Of a DNA stretch of 64,000 nt, positions 1 through 8,234 are shown piece after piece. The DNA is from Nocardioides panacis (GTDB lineage Bacteria > Actinomycetota > Actinomycetes > Propionibacteriales > Nocardioidaceae), in contig NZ_CP077062.1 of the NCBI RefSeq assembly GCF_019039255.1, forward strand, positions 3,720,001 through 3,784,000, read 5' to 3'. Each line of letters starts with the position of its first letter. Positions within the stretch are counted from its first letter, which is position 1. The notes beneath the pieces were generated by a model. The model worked only from the letters and a program-made list of their open reading frames with translations. It ran no database searches and was not told the DNA's origin. A program made the translations under genes and the position numbers.

Positions 1-139
1 ACCGGTGGCAGGAGGAGGCGCCAGGCCAGGTTGTGCCTCATGTCAAGTCTCTCCGGATGAGGTCCGTCGGGGGTCGAAGCGCGTCACGTCCGACGGGCAG
101 GCGGTGCGGCGCAACGACGGGCAGGTGGCCCGTGGGGAG

Positions 140-2860
140 TCATCTGGCGGTCCGCTTCCAGAGGTCCGGGTAGGCGTGGTCGGCGATGACGGAGGCCACG
201 GAGCTGGGATGCCACCGCGTTCCCCGTGGCGTGCGGTAGTCCTGCGAGTTGAGTGCGGCGGCAATGGTGCGCAGGGACGCCCCTTCCCGGTGCAGGCGAA
301 GGAGCAGCATCAGGCCGTGCTCCCGGGTCGCACGAGATCCCGCGGCACGTGCTGGCGTGTCCGCGCGGGCGGGGGCCTGCACGTCGAACTGCTCGCCCGA
401 CGAGGACAGGACCTGGCTCAGGTCTGGAAGACTCAGCGGCTTGCTCCAGAGGTAGCCCTGGGCGGCGTGACAGTCGAGGCGCTGCAGCAGGTCGAGCTGC
501 TCGTTGGTCTCGACCCCTTCCGCGATGGCCAGCACACCCATCGCCCGGCAGAGGTCGACGACGCTGGCGCAGATCGCGAGATCGTCGGCCTCGGTGGTGA
601 CATTCCCCACGAAGCGGCGATCGATCTTGAGTCGAGCGACCGGCAGCGCCTGGAGGCGGGACAAGCCGCTGTAGCCGGTGCCGAAGTCGTCCAGGGAGAC
701 GCTGAAGCCCTTCGCCACGATGCCCTGGAGGATGGCCGCCGCTTCCTCGGGATCACCGATGACGGCGGTCTCGGTCACCTCGAGAGCCACGCACGTGGCC
801 GGCAGCCCGGACATCCAGACGGCCTCGTCCACGGCAGCCTGGAGATCCCCCTGGGTGAGGTGCAGGGCCGAGATGTTGACGGACACGTACACGTCCTCGG
901 CGACCAGGTCGAGGGTTCGCAGCCGAGCGAGGTCGGCGGTGGCCCGCTGCAGGACCCACCGGTCGAGCTGACAGGCGAGGCCGCACTGCTCGGCGACCGA
1001 GACGAAGACCTCGGGGGAGATCGAGCCCTTGTCCGGGTGGCGCCACCGGGCGAGCGCTTCCACGCCGAGGAGACGGCCGGTGCTCAGCTCGACGATGGGC
1101 TGGTAGTGCAGCTCGAGAACGTCTTGGTCCAAGGCCTTCGCGAGGTCGACCGACAGCTCGAACCTCGCGCGCGCTTCTCCGGTGCGACCGGGGTCGAACA
1201 CCTCGACGTTGCCCGCGCCGCGGCGCTTGGCGGCATGCATCGCGGCCCCCGCAGCTCCCAACAGCTCGGTGGTCGCACAGTCGTCGGAGGAGGTCGCGAC
1301 CCCTCCGCTCACCGTGATCCGCACCTCATGGCCCTGCACGTCGAACGGTTCCCGAAGAGCCGTCATCACGCGTTCGGCCAGCTCCATGCAGTCGTCGGCG
1401 GGCACGTTCTCGGTGAGGACCACGAACTCGTCCCCTCCGCCGCGCGCGACCGTCTCCCCCGGGCGGGCGCAGCGCTGGACACGTTTCGCGAGCTGCACGA
1501 GAAGCTCATCCCCGGCCGCGTGCCCGAACGACTCGTTGACGAGGGCGAAGCCGTCCACGTCGAAGGCCATCACGGTCACGGTCGCCGCGGCGTCGCCCTG
1601 GTGCCGCTCGACCGCCTGCGAGATCCGGTCATGGAGCAACGTGCGGTTGGCGAGACCGGTGAGCTCGTCGTGCAGGGCCCGCCCGCGCAGCACAGCTTCG
1701 CTGTGCTTCATCTCGGTGATGTCGGAGAGCATGGTGAGTCGTGCGACGTAGGCGCCGGTGGCGTCCGTGAGGGGGCTGCTGGTGGCCCGGAACCATCGCT
1801 CCCGCCCGTCCGGGTGGGGGTAACGGAGCTCGTACTCCTCCGTGCCCTGGAACTCAGCGTCCCCCAGACGGGGCAGCAGCGCACTTCCCTCGTCCGGGCC
1901 GAACAGATCGGTGGGACCGCGGGTGTAGAGCTCCTCGAAGGTGCAACCGGTCATGTCCGCCACCTTCTGGTTGACGTAGGTCGTCCGGCCCTGCGGGCTG
2001 GCGACCCAGATCCCTTCTTGCGCGGTCTCCACGATGGCGCGGTACCGCTCCTCGCTCTCGCGGAGGGCAAGTGACGCCTCGACGCGGGCGGTCACGTCGC
2101 GCAGGTTGACGACGATGCCCCCGATCGCGGGCTCGTCGATCTTGTTGCTGATCCACGACTCGACCCAACGGAAGCCACCTTCTGCATGTCGGTGCCGGTA
2201 CACCAGGGAGACCGGTGTCTCGGGGCTCTCCTGCACGCGCACGAACGCGTCCTGCACGTCCTGCCGGTCCTCGGGATGCACGAAGTCGAAGCCGGCGGAA
2301 CCCAGGACGTCCTCGGGCGCGAAGCCGAACTGGACCACCGTCGCGTTGGCGTAGAGGACCGTGCCGTCGGGTGCGTTCACCACGGCGATGTCAGAGGCGC
2401 GTTCGAGCAGGGCCCGGAAGAACAGCTCTCGCTCCTTCAGCGCCGACTCGGCCTGCCTCTGCGCGCTGAGGTCGACGACGAAGGAGGCGATGCTGTGCGG
2501 CCGGCCCTCGTCGTCGGCAAGCAAGGAGGCGATGAGCCGCGCCGGAACCGGGGTGCCGTCCGGGCGTTCGTAGACGCGTTCGTACTCCAGGTCGTGCGTC
2601 GACGGGTCGTGCAGCAGCTCCTGGGCACGGCTGGGCGGACACGTCGGGTGCGCGAGCTCGTCGACGTGCATGCCCAGCAGCTCTTCGGACGTGCGGCCGA
2701 GCAGGTCGCACATGGCGCCGTTGACGGCAGTGAGGCGCAGGTCGAGATCGGTCAGGGCCTGCGCGAGTGAGGACTGCTCGAAGCGGGCCCGGAAGTGCTT
2801 CTGGCTCCAACTCGCACCTGCGGAAGTCGCGTGGCAGCAGGCCACACGTGGCGTGGTCAT
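140..2860 (-). CDS. PAS-GGDEF-EAL cyclic-di-GMP turnover protein with resolvase-like C-terminal tail
   Basis: A 906-aa bifunctional diguanylate cyclase/phosphodiesterase candidate. Three PAS-type sensor domains fill roughly residues 25-390. The GGDEF domain (about 405-560) keeps an intact GGDEF signature (ARGGGDEFVVL), but the inhibitory I-site RxxD reads RPGE. The EAL domain (about 570-815) keeps its catalytic set: EALARW, SVNIS, EVTET, DDFGTGYS, the KIDR lysine, AEGVE and QGYLW. The last ~57 residues (LRTIAAALN, TPRGTRWHPSSV) resemble the small DNA-binding segment of large serine recombinases, which is unusual here. The ATG at 2860 was chosen because a GAGAGGTG ribosome site precedes it; the longer open frame runs into the riboswitch. 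The protein is probably soluble, as no membrane segment is visible. A c-di-GMP riboswitch lies directly upstream, implying feedback. Whether cyclase or phosphodiesterase activity dominates cannot be read from sequence. Confidence 0.9.
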   Translation of the reverse strand: MTTPRVACCHATSAGASWSQKHFRARFEQSSLAQALTDLDLRLTAVNGAMCDLLGRTSEELLGMHVDELAHPTCPPSRAQELLHDPSTHDLEYERVYERPDGTPVPARLIASLLADDEGRPHSIASFVVDLSAQRQAESALKERELFFRALLERASDIAVVNAPDGTVLYANATVVQFGFAPEDVLGSAGFDFVHPEDRQDVQDAFVRVQESPETPVSLVYRHRHAEGGFRWVESWISNKIDEPAIGGIVVNLRDVTARVEASLALRESEERYRAIVETAQEGIWVASPQGRTTYVNQKVADMTGCTFEELYTRGPTDLFGPDEGSALLPRLGDAEFQGTEEYELRYPHPDGRERWFRATSSPLTDATGAYVARLTMLSDITEMKHSEAVLRGRALHDELTGLANRTLLHDRISQAVERHQGDAAATVTVMAFDVDGFALVNESFGHAAGDELLVQLAKRVQRCARPGETVARGGGDEFVVLTENVPADDCMELAERVMTALREPFDVQGHEVRITVSGGVATSSDDCATTELLGAAGAAMHAAKRRGAGNVEVFDPGRTGEARARFELSVDLAKALDQDVLELHYQPIVELSTGRLLGVEALARWRHPDKGSISPEVFVSVAEQCGLACQLDRWVLQRATADLARLRTLDLVAEDVYVSVNISALHLTQGDLQAAVDEAVWMSGLPATCVALEVTETAVIGDPEEAAAILQGIVAKGFSVSLDDFGTGYSGLSRLQALPVARLKIDRRFVGNVTTEADDLAICASVVDLCRAMGVLAIAEGVETNEQLDLLQRLDCHAAQGYLWSKPLSLPDLSQVLSSSGEQFDVQAPARADTPARAAGSRATREHGLMLLLRLHREGASLRTIAAALNSQDYRTPRGTRWHPSSVASVIADHAYPDLWKRTAR

Positions 2861-2873
2861 CTCGGTACACCTC

Positions 2874-2952
2874 TCGGTTCGGTAGCCCGGCTGACCGAGG
2901 CGGTCCCGTGGCTTTGCGTCCCCGCCTTGCAACGGGTTTGCCCTTCTCGTCG
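2874..2952 (-). promoter_or_regulatory. Cyclic-di-GMP-I (GEMM) riboswitch 1
   Basis: On the minus strand the element reads AGGGCAAACC, a stem closed by a GCAA tetraloop, GGGACGCAAAGCCACGGG, a second stem (GACC/GGUC), then GGGCUACCGA. These are the conserved blocks of the GEMM-I aptamer. The position equivalent to the ligand-reading G of the Vc2 aptamer (second G of AGGGC) is G, favouring c-di-GMP over cGAMP. The aptamer ends only a few bases before the AGAGGTG ribosome site of the GGDEF-EAL gene starting at 2860, so control of translation initiation is likely. Comparison with the copies at 6708 and 24331 shows covarying stems and GNRA loops of different sequence. Confidence 0.9.
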
Positions 2953-3102
2953 TTCGACGATCTTCCGGGTGTCCTGCTGCGTGGCGGGGCGCAACCCGGC
3001 AGAACCCTCCGACCACGTCATCTCTCAAGGGAGCGGGAACTAGTCACTGTGGGTACGGCGTCCCGGCTCGAGGTCGCGGAGGCGGGGGCCGCCCGCGCGC
3101 AC

Positions 3103-4194
3103 TCACCCACGAGTCAACCGTCGAGCGTTAAGCGGGGCTAGCCGATGAACGCACGATCCTGTCCGATCCGCGCACCGCGGGGCTTTCCGGACTGCGAACG
3201 TCGTGCCCGAACCTCGTTGCAGTGTCGTCGACGGCGTCTCACCGACGAGGCGTCGATATGCGGACGAGAAGCGACCCAGGTGCGTGAACCCCAGGTGGTA
3301 GGCCACGGCTCCTACAGTCGTCGACCCCGGAGCGGCCCGGAACAGCGCGTCGTGCGCTCTGCTGAGGCGCACCCGTCGCAGATATGCCATCGGGGGGACG
3401 CCCAACTCATTGGCGAAGCGTTTCTGCAACGTGCGCACGCTGACGTGGACCCGCCGAGCAAGCTCGGGGGTCGACCAGTCCCGTTCCGGATGTTCCTCCA
3501 ACAGAGTTCTCGCGTGCCGGATTGTTCGCGACGACGCACTCGCGCCGGCGTCAAGCACGTCACCACTGAAGTCGTGGGGATGGCCGACCAGCAGCCCGTC
3601 GAGGATCAAGCGCTCAAGCTGTCGACCCGTGGTGGGGTGGCTGGCAAGCCCAGGTCCCGTCTCGAACTCCTGGAGGACGATGTTCAACGTCTCGCGCCAT
3701 CCACGTGCTGCCGGCGAGGACAGGTCCATCACGGGTCCGAACGAGACAGGACTGGACACCGTCCTGCCAAGCAGTTGTTCGAGCTCTGTCTCCAGCGACC
3801 GCCGCGGGATCATGAGGCACAGCTGGGTGCACCCCTCCAACCAGGTGATCTCGGCCGGGCGATCCGGCGGGAAGACGCCTGCCTGCCCCGGTTCGGCGCC
3901 TCGCCTCGGACCGGTCCCCATGCGGGAGACGGCCCGCCCGCGCACCGGGACGTTGACGTGGTAGTGCGTCGCGTCGGCAGTGGTGAGGCGGACGTCGGCG
4001 CCGTCGGACAACCGGCCCACGGTGGTCGAGCCGACCTTGACTACGTCGAGCTGCATGTCGATCGTCGCAGCCTCGAGCGGCTCGACGCGATTCGGCAGGT
4101 AGAACTCCGCGAGGCGCAGTTCCGCTTCGTGCTTGTCCCGCGTGCGCACGACGGTCGCTGTCGACGGCTCCCGCCGTCCAAGGGTCGAAGCCAC
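3103..4194 (-). CDS. AraC-family transcriptional regulator (paralogue 1)
   Basis: A 363-aa regulator with an N-terminal AraC_binding_2-type sensor half and a C-terminal double helix-turn-helix (TPELARRVHVSVRTLQKRF; then AVAYHLGFTHLGRFSSAYRR and the GETPS end typical of AraC proteins). It is clearly paralogous to the proteins at 19125 and 24687, sharing the VRTRD-HEAE-YLP start and the LILDGLLVGHPH segment. The GTG at 4194 was chosen because GGGGGTGA precedes it and its N-terminus aligns with the paralogues; an in-frame extension to 4344 exists but has no paralogue support. It lies upstream of riboswitch 1 and the GGDEF-EAL gene on the same strand, the order also seen at 21.9-25.7 kb. Regulation of that gene is inferred from position only; the effector is unknown. 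Confidence 0.85.
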   Translation of the reverse strand: MASTLGRREPSTATVVRTRDKHEAELRLAEFYLPNRVEPLEAATIDMQLDVVKVGSTTVGRLSDGADVRLTTADATHYHVNVPVRGRAVSRMGTGPRRGAEPGQAGVFPPDRPAEITWLEGCTQLCLMIPRRSLETELEQLLGRTVSSPVSFGPVMDLSSPAARGWRETLNIVLQEFETGPGLASHPTTGRQLERLILDGLLVGHPHDFSGDVLDAGASASSRTIRHARTLLEEHPERDWSTPELARRVHVSVRTLQKRFANELGVPPMAYLRRVRLSRAHDALFRAAPGSTTVGAVAYHLGFTHLGRFSSAYRRLVGETPSTTLQRGSGTTFAVRKAPRCADRTGSCVHRLAPLNARRLTRG

Positions 4195-4412
4195 AGTGTC
4201 ACCCCCGCCAGTGCTCGCGGCCGCGCGCCCGCTCAGCGGCACCCAGGGTAGGCACGCTGTCAAGTCGGTCGGTTCCGCCGCACCGAGCCGGTCCATGATC
4301 CGACTCAGATGCTGTGCGGCTGATGCGCTCGACGGCCACGACACGGAGTGCGAGCAGGACGAGGTTGATGACGATGCGGGAGCAACCGGGCCGCGCGGCG
4401 TCTGGCGGGCCG

Positions 4413-4979
4413 CTACGACACAGAGTGGGTGAGGGTGCCCACGTAGACACCGGCGGCCATGTTGGCGGCGACCCTCACGTCGATGGTGGGGTTCCAGGTC
4501 GCGGTGTTGTCGCCCTCGATGCCCGTGGCGGTCACCACCGGCGACACGCCGCTCAAGGTGACCGGGTCGTTGGCGGCGTAGGTCGCGGTGCCGACTTTGG
4601 TGATCGGGCCTGCGGTGTAGCCGACGAAGCCTGCTCCGATGGCCGGCCCGGAAGGCGGGGTGAAGGCCGTCGAGATCACCGTTGCCGTCCAGCCCGCGCC
4701 GGCCGGCGCCCCGCGTGAGTCGATAACCTGCACCTGGCCGAGCTGCCCGCTGATCGTGACCGCTCCGACGATGTTGGACTTCGTGCCGAGGTTGCCGGCG
4801 TCACCGGGGGCACTGATGGACAACCCCCCGCCCTGCAGTGTCACCGTGGCGCTGCTGACCGCTGTCTGGTCGGCGACCGCGGGAGCGTTGGCGCCGAGGC
4901 CGACGCTTATGGGCGCGATCAGGCAGGCGGCCAGGAACGGAACAAGAAGTGCAGGCGGGACGAGCAGGCGGCGTTGCAT
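4413..4979 (-). CDS. Secreted WxL-like surface protein (second copy in operon)
   Basis: A 188-aa exported protein. A signal peptide is clear (MQRRLLVPPALLVPFLAAC then a hydrophobic run to about residue 35). The mature part is a single beta-rich domain with VIDSRG followed by GAGWTATVISTAF. This matches the D-[TS]-RG...GW...T-x-F core of WxL-type cell-wall-binding domains, although the Leu of W-x-L is absent. It pairs with the 173-aa paralogue at 6088; a DUF916-like membrane protein lies between them. The ATG at 4979 has GAAGGG upstream. It is the last gene of an operon whose leader carries riboswitch 2. A role in attachment to peptidoglycan or surface assembly is known for Firmicutes WxL proteins and inferred here. 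Confidence 0.75.
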   Translation of the reverse strand: MQRRLLVPPALLVPFLAACLIAPISVGLGANAPAVADQTAVSSATVTLQGGGLSISAPGDAGNLGTKSNIVGAVTISGQLGQVQVIDSRGAPAGAGWTATVISTAFTPPSGPAIGAGFVGYTAGPITKVGTATYAANDPVTLSGVSPVVTATGIEGDNTATWNPTIDVRVAANMAAGVYVGTLTHSVS

Positions 4980-5014
4980 CAGGTGCCCTTCGGGGGGGAC
5001 GGGGTGCCGGGTGA

Positions 5015-6073
5015 TCAGGACGCGCTGTGTGCAGGTGTGCCCGCACGTCTGCGAGGCGCTTGGTGAGCTCCGCCACTGCGGCGGTGGCGGCGGCGAACCA
5101 GGAACGACCCGCCGCCGGCCAGCAGGACGAGAAGCAGGAGGCCTCCTCCGACCCACCACCACACGCTGGTGCCCTGGTCGACGGAGACGGTCTGGCCGGT
5201 CCCGGACTTCGGGAACGTCAGCGTGGCCTGGGCGGTCTCGGTGAGCAGGCCGCTGGTCACCGAGAGGTGCGCCTTCCAGGGGCCGGCGGGCAGTCGCTTG
5301 TCGAGCCGGACGGTGACCGGCTCGGTCTGCCCGAGGCCGAGGGTGGTGCCCAGGGTGACCGGGAACGGGCCGGCCGCCAGGCCGCCGGGTCCGCCGCTGA
5401 GGGTGAGCTTGCCGCGGAGGTCGAGGGCCCGTCCGCCGGTGTTGTGGATCGTCGCGGCCACCACAGGGGTTCCCGACCGGTCCCGCTCGGCGGTGAACGA
5501 CTCGACCTTGAAGGCGGAGGCGGGGACGCCGCCGGGACCGACCGACAGATAGACGCGGATGCCCACGCGGCTGACCTGGGTGACCGCGCCGCTGCCACCG
5601 GAGGTGGTCTGGGCCCACAGCACGGCGTACTGCTCGCCCGGAGCGGCGTCGGAGGGTACGTCGATCGTGACGTCGACCATCTTCTTGGCGCCGTCGGCCA
5701 GTCGCAGGCGAGGGCTGCTCACGGCGGTCCAGGTGGTGAGCTCGTTGGGGGTGTTGCCCTCGAGACCGACAAACGAGCCCTTCGCGATCTGCGCCGCGGC
5801 CGGGTAGACGGCCACGTCGGTGGGGGCGCCGGTGTCGTTTGACACCTCGATGCGCCGTTCGATCCGGGCCCCGGGCTTGACGTGGTCGATGATGTAGACC
5901 CGTGCGCGCGGGTCGTCACGGGTGGCCACCGGGGCGTCGACCAGGCGGATGCCGATGCCGGTGTGGTCGGTGCGGGCGGTGTTAACGGGGGTGCTGAGGG
6001 GGGTGCCGAAGGCACCGGCGGCCGGGACGAGTGTCCCGGCCACCAGTGCCATCAGGATGAGCAGTCGACGCAT
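5015..6073 (-). CDS. DUF916-like WxL-partner membrane protein
   Basis: A 352-aa protein with an N-terminal signal peptide (MRRLLILMALVAGTLVPAAG). A large beta-sandwich ectodomain follows, in which GIGIRLVDAP and DHVKPGARIERRIEVSN match the start of the DUF916/WxL-interacting family. One C-terminal membrane helix (WWWVGGGLLLLVLLAGGG) and an Arg-rich cytoplasmic tail (RRRHRR) end the protein. In Firmicutes such proteins sit in the membrane beside WxL proteins and tie them to peptidoglycan. Here it lies 14 nt after the 173-aa WxL-like gene and 35 nt before the 188-aa one, an arrangement that supports the call. The ribosome site is weak, so translation may be coupled to the upstream gene. Confidence 0.8.
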   Translation of the reverse strand: MRRLLILMALVAGTLVPAAGAFGTPLSTPVNTARTDHTGIGIRLVDAPVATRDDPRARVYIIDHVKPGARIERRIEVSNDTGAPTDVAVYPAAAQIAKGSFVGLEGNTPNELTTWTAVSSPRLRLADGAKKMVDVTIDVPSDAAPGEQYAVLWAQTTSGGSGAVTQVSRVGIRVYLSVGPGGVPASAFKVESFTAERDRSGTPVVAATIHNTGGRALDLRGKLTLSGGPGGLAAGPFPVTLGTTLGLGQTEPVTVRLDKRLPAGPWKAHLSVTSGLLTETAQATLTFPKSGTGQTVSVDQGTSVWWWVGGGLLLLVLLAGGGSFLVRRRHRRSGGAHQAPRRRAGTPAHSAS

Positions 6074-6087
6074 GAGGAGATCTGGCC

Positions 6088-6609
6088 TCAGACGATCGAG
6101 GTGGTGACGGTGCCCGTGTAATCGCCCGCGAGGGCGCTCGCCGGCAGCGAGACCGTCAACGTCGGGGTGTACGACGCGGTGTTGTTGCCGCTCGCCGCGG
6201 TGCCGGCTGCGACGGAAGCCACCGCCGTGATGCTGGTCGGGCCACCAGTCGTCGGGGTCACCGTGCCGGCGTGTCCGGTGGCTGCACCCGAGTCGTAGGA
6301 GACCCCGGTCGAGACCGAGCCGGCTCCGTCGACGAACGTCGTGGAAGCCGCGGACATGACCCAGCCAGCGGTGCTGCCGCGGGTGTCGCTGATGCCGACC
6401 GCGCCGAGGGAGCCGGTGACGCTCGCGGCTCCCGGGGCACCGTTGGTCAGCGGCGCGTTGGCTGCCGGGGCGACGTCGAGGCTGCCGCCCGCCAGGGTGA
6501 AGGTGGCGGTGGTGTCGCCGGAGCCGGCCGCCATGGCGGAGCCGACCGGGAGGAGCGCGAGGACCGAGCCGGCGACGGCGAGGGTCCCGAGCGTGCGAAG
6601 TGTCTTCAT
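6088..6609 (-). CDS. Secreted WxL-like surface protein (first gene of riboswitch-controlled operon)
   Basis: A 173-aa exported protein with a signal peptide (MKTLRTLGTLAVAGSVLALL, cleaved near AMAAG) and one beta-rich domain. The core ISDTRGSTAGWVMSAASTTF corresponds to the DTRG...GW...F pattern of WxL domains; the C-terminus (TLTVSLPASALAGDYTGTV) is the usual final strand. It is paralogous to the 188-aa protein at 4413. The ATG at 6609 has no close Shine-Dalgarno; AGGAAG lies about 18 nt upstream, and a small AGCT/AGCT hairpin lies between the two. The leader (6610-6785) holds a c-di-GMP riboswitch, so expression should follow c-di-GMP. Adhesion or biofilm use is inference. Confidence 0.78.
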   Translation of the reverse strand: MKTLRTLGTLAVAGSVLALLPVGSAMAAGSGDTTATFTLAGGSLDVAPAANAPLTNGAPGAASVTGSLGAVGISDTRGSTAGWVMSAASTTFVDGAGSVSTGVSYDSGAATGHAGTVTPTTGGPTSITAVASVAAGTAASGNNTASYTPTLTVSLPASALAGDYTGTVTTSIV

Positions 6610-6707
6610 GAGGTGAGCTGTCCAGCTTCCTGTGTGACGGCCCTCGCACCGCAGCCTGGAGACCGCCCCGGTAGGAGACACCGGAACGCGCTGAGGGACG
6701 AGGAACC

Positions 6708-6785
6708 TGTTCGGTAGCCCGGCTGACCCGGACGGGCCCCGTGGCTTTGCGTCCCCGACTCACATCGGGTTTGCCGTTTCGCGCT
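6708..6785 (-). promoter_or_regulatory. Cyclic-di-GMP-I (GEMM) riboswitch 2, upstream of WxL operon
   Basis: Minus-strand blocks ACGGCAAACC, a stem capped by GUGA, GGGGACGCAAAGCCACGGG, a GGCCC/GGGUC stem and GCCGGGCUACCGA match the GEMM-I consensus. The stems differ in sequence from riboswitch 1 but pair equally well, which is covariation support. About 100 nt separate the aptamer from the ATG at 6609, leaving room for a distinct expression platform, unlike riboswitches 1 and 3, which abut the ribosome site. The ligand-reading G is kept. Confidence 0.9.
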
Positions 6786-7109
6786 GGCACCGGACATCCG
6801 ATCCGCTGCCAGGATCTGGAGGGCAACCTGCCGCTTCCTCGTCTCTGCCACCAGCATCGGCACCCCTCTCCGCTGCGGATTGATGGTCGTTGCCCACAAC
6901 CCCCCAAACCGACCCCCTGAGAACTGGTCACGACGTGGTCCGGAGGCCGTGGGAACCGGTCGCGGCGTCGTCGCCGACCCGGTGAGGACTAGTCCTGAAC
7001 CAGTCTCCCGCCGCCCGACCGTTCCTCTTGCTTCCGGCGCACGGTGCTCCCACACTCGCACCATGACGCAGAGGGGTCGGAACCATCGGCGCAGCCCGGC
7101 TGCCCTCCC
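6786..7109. other. Intergenic region between riboswitch 2 and the membrane protein gene
   Basis: No convincing gene on either strand. It should hold the promoter of the WxL operon (minus) and that of the gene at 7110 (plus). Visible items are a perfect 12-bp palindrome AGGACTAGTCCT at 6985-6996 and GAACTGGTCAC at 6921-6931, which resembles GAACTAGTCAC at 3037-3047 upstream of riboswitch 1. Confidence 0.4.
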
Positions 7110-8165
7110 ATGAGCACCGACGAGGTGCGGATCGGGCTCATCTCGGCTCCGGGTGCGGCCACCGAGATCGCGGCGAACCTCGCCGAGGACCTGCACACCG
7201 ACCTGAGCCTGCACGTGGCCACCGTCCGCTGGCGGGTGCCCACGGTGGTCGACGCACTCGTGCACCCACCTGCCGACGACGCCGCCCTCGTCGCCGCGGC
7301 CCGGGACCGGCTCCTGCAGGAGGACTGGGACCTGGTCGTCTGTCTCACCGATCTGCCACTGAAGGTGCACCGGCGACCGGTGGTGGCCCACGCGAGCCCT
7401 CTGCACGGCGTGGCCGTCGTGTGCGTACCCGCCCTGGGGGCCATCGGACTGCGTCGACGCACCCGTGACACGGTCGTCGGCCTCGTGGGCACCTTGCTCG
7501 GGGAGACCGAGGACTACTCCCTGGCGGGCCCTGCCGCTGGCGTCGGACGACGCGCGCGCGAGCTCGGAAGGAGCCAGCAGCCTGAGGAGGACGGCAGCGT
7601 GCTGTTCACCGCGAGGGTCCTCAGCGGGAACCTGCGACTGCTGATCGGGATGATCCGGGCCAACCAGCCCTGGCGGCTGGCCATCGGGCTCTCGCGAGCG
7701 CTGACCGCCGCCCTCGCCACGGGAGTCTTCGCGCTCGTCACCCCCGACATCTGGAGGCTGAGCGACGCGCTCGGCTGGATCAGGCTCTCGGCGATCGCGG
7801 TGGGCTCCGTCGCGGCGATCACCGTCGCGCTGATCGCCGGAGCCGGCCTGTGGGAGCGCGCGTCGCACCCGGTCGGGCGCAAGCAGGCCACCCTCTTCAA
7901 CCTGGCTACCACGGCAACGGTCGTGCTGGGCGTGCTCTCCCTCTGCGCCGCGCTCCTCCTGCTCGCCCTGCTGAGCTCCCTGTTCCTGGTGCCTTCGCAG
8001 CTGCTCGGGAACGGCCTCGGGCACGCGGTTCGGGTGGGCGACTACATGAAGCTGGTGTGGCTCACCAGCTCCCTGGCCACCCTGGGCGGGGCCCTCGGGG
8101 CGGGCCTGGAGAGCGACGAGGCGGTCCGGAACGCGGCGTACACCTACCGGCAGGACGGGGACTAG
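7110..8165 (+). CDS. Conserved actinobacterial membrane protein of unknown function
   Basis: A 351-aa protein in two halves. The N-terminal ~150 residues form a soluble alpha/beta domain (RIGLISAPGAATEIA; WDLVVCLTDLPL; GVAVVCVPALGA). The C-terminal half has about four membrane helices (ALTAALATGVFALV; IAVGSVAAITVALIAG; TATVVLGVLSLCAALLLLAL; LVWLTSSLATLGGALGAG). Proteins of this build occur in many actinomycetes and are sometimes loosely labelled as tetrahydrofolate dehydrogenases, for which I see no support. ATG 7110 (MSTDEVRIG) was chosen over an in-frame GTG at 7044 because it starts the conserved domain, though its ribosome site is poor. It is transcribed away from the WxL operon and converges on the flavoprotein gene. 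Confidence 0.7.
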   Translation: MSTDEVRIGLISAPGAATEIAANLAEDLHTDLSLHVATVRWRVPTVVDALVHPPADDAALVAAARDRLLQEDWDLVVCLTDLPLKVHRRPVVAHASPLHGVAVVCVPALGAIGLRRRTRDTVVGLVGTLLGETEDYSLAGPAAGVGRRARELGRSQQPEEDGSVLFTARVLSGNLRLLIGMIRANQPWRLAIGLSRALTAALATGVFALVTPDIWRLSDALGWIRLSAIAVGSVAAITVALIAGAGLWERASHPVGRKQATLFNLATTATVVLGVLSLCAALLLLALLSSLFLVPSQLLGNGLGHAVRVGDYMKLVWLTSSLATLGGALGAGLESDEAVRNAAYTYRQDGD

Positions 8166-8234
8166 GCCGGGTACGCCGCGGCGAGGCCATCCGGCCCGCG
8201 ACACGCTGATGGTCTGACCTGACGCCGGTGGCCG

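Noticed and set aside
1-139. Possible gene at the window's left edge
   Set aside because: No frame shows a recognisable domain, and no start signal is visible.
5-2074. Long plus-strand open frame of 689 codons
   Set aside because: It is antisense to the GGDEF-EAL gene, whose domains are unmistakable, and has no recognisable domain; high GC produces such mirror frames.
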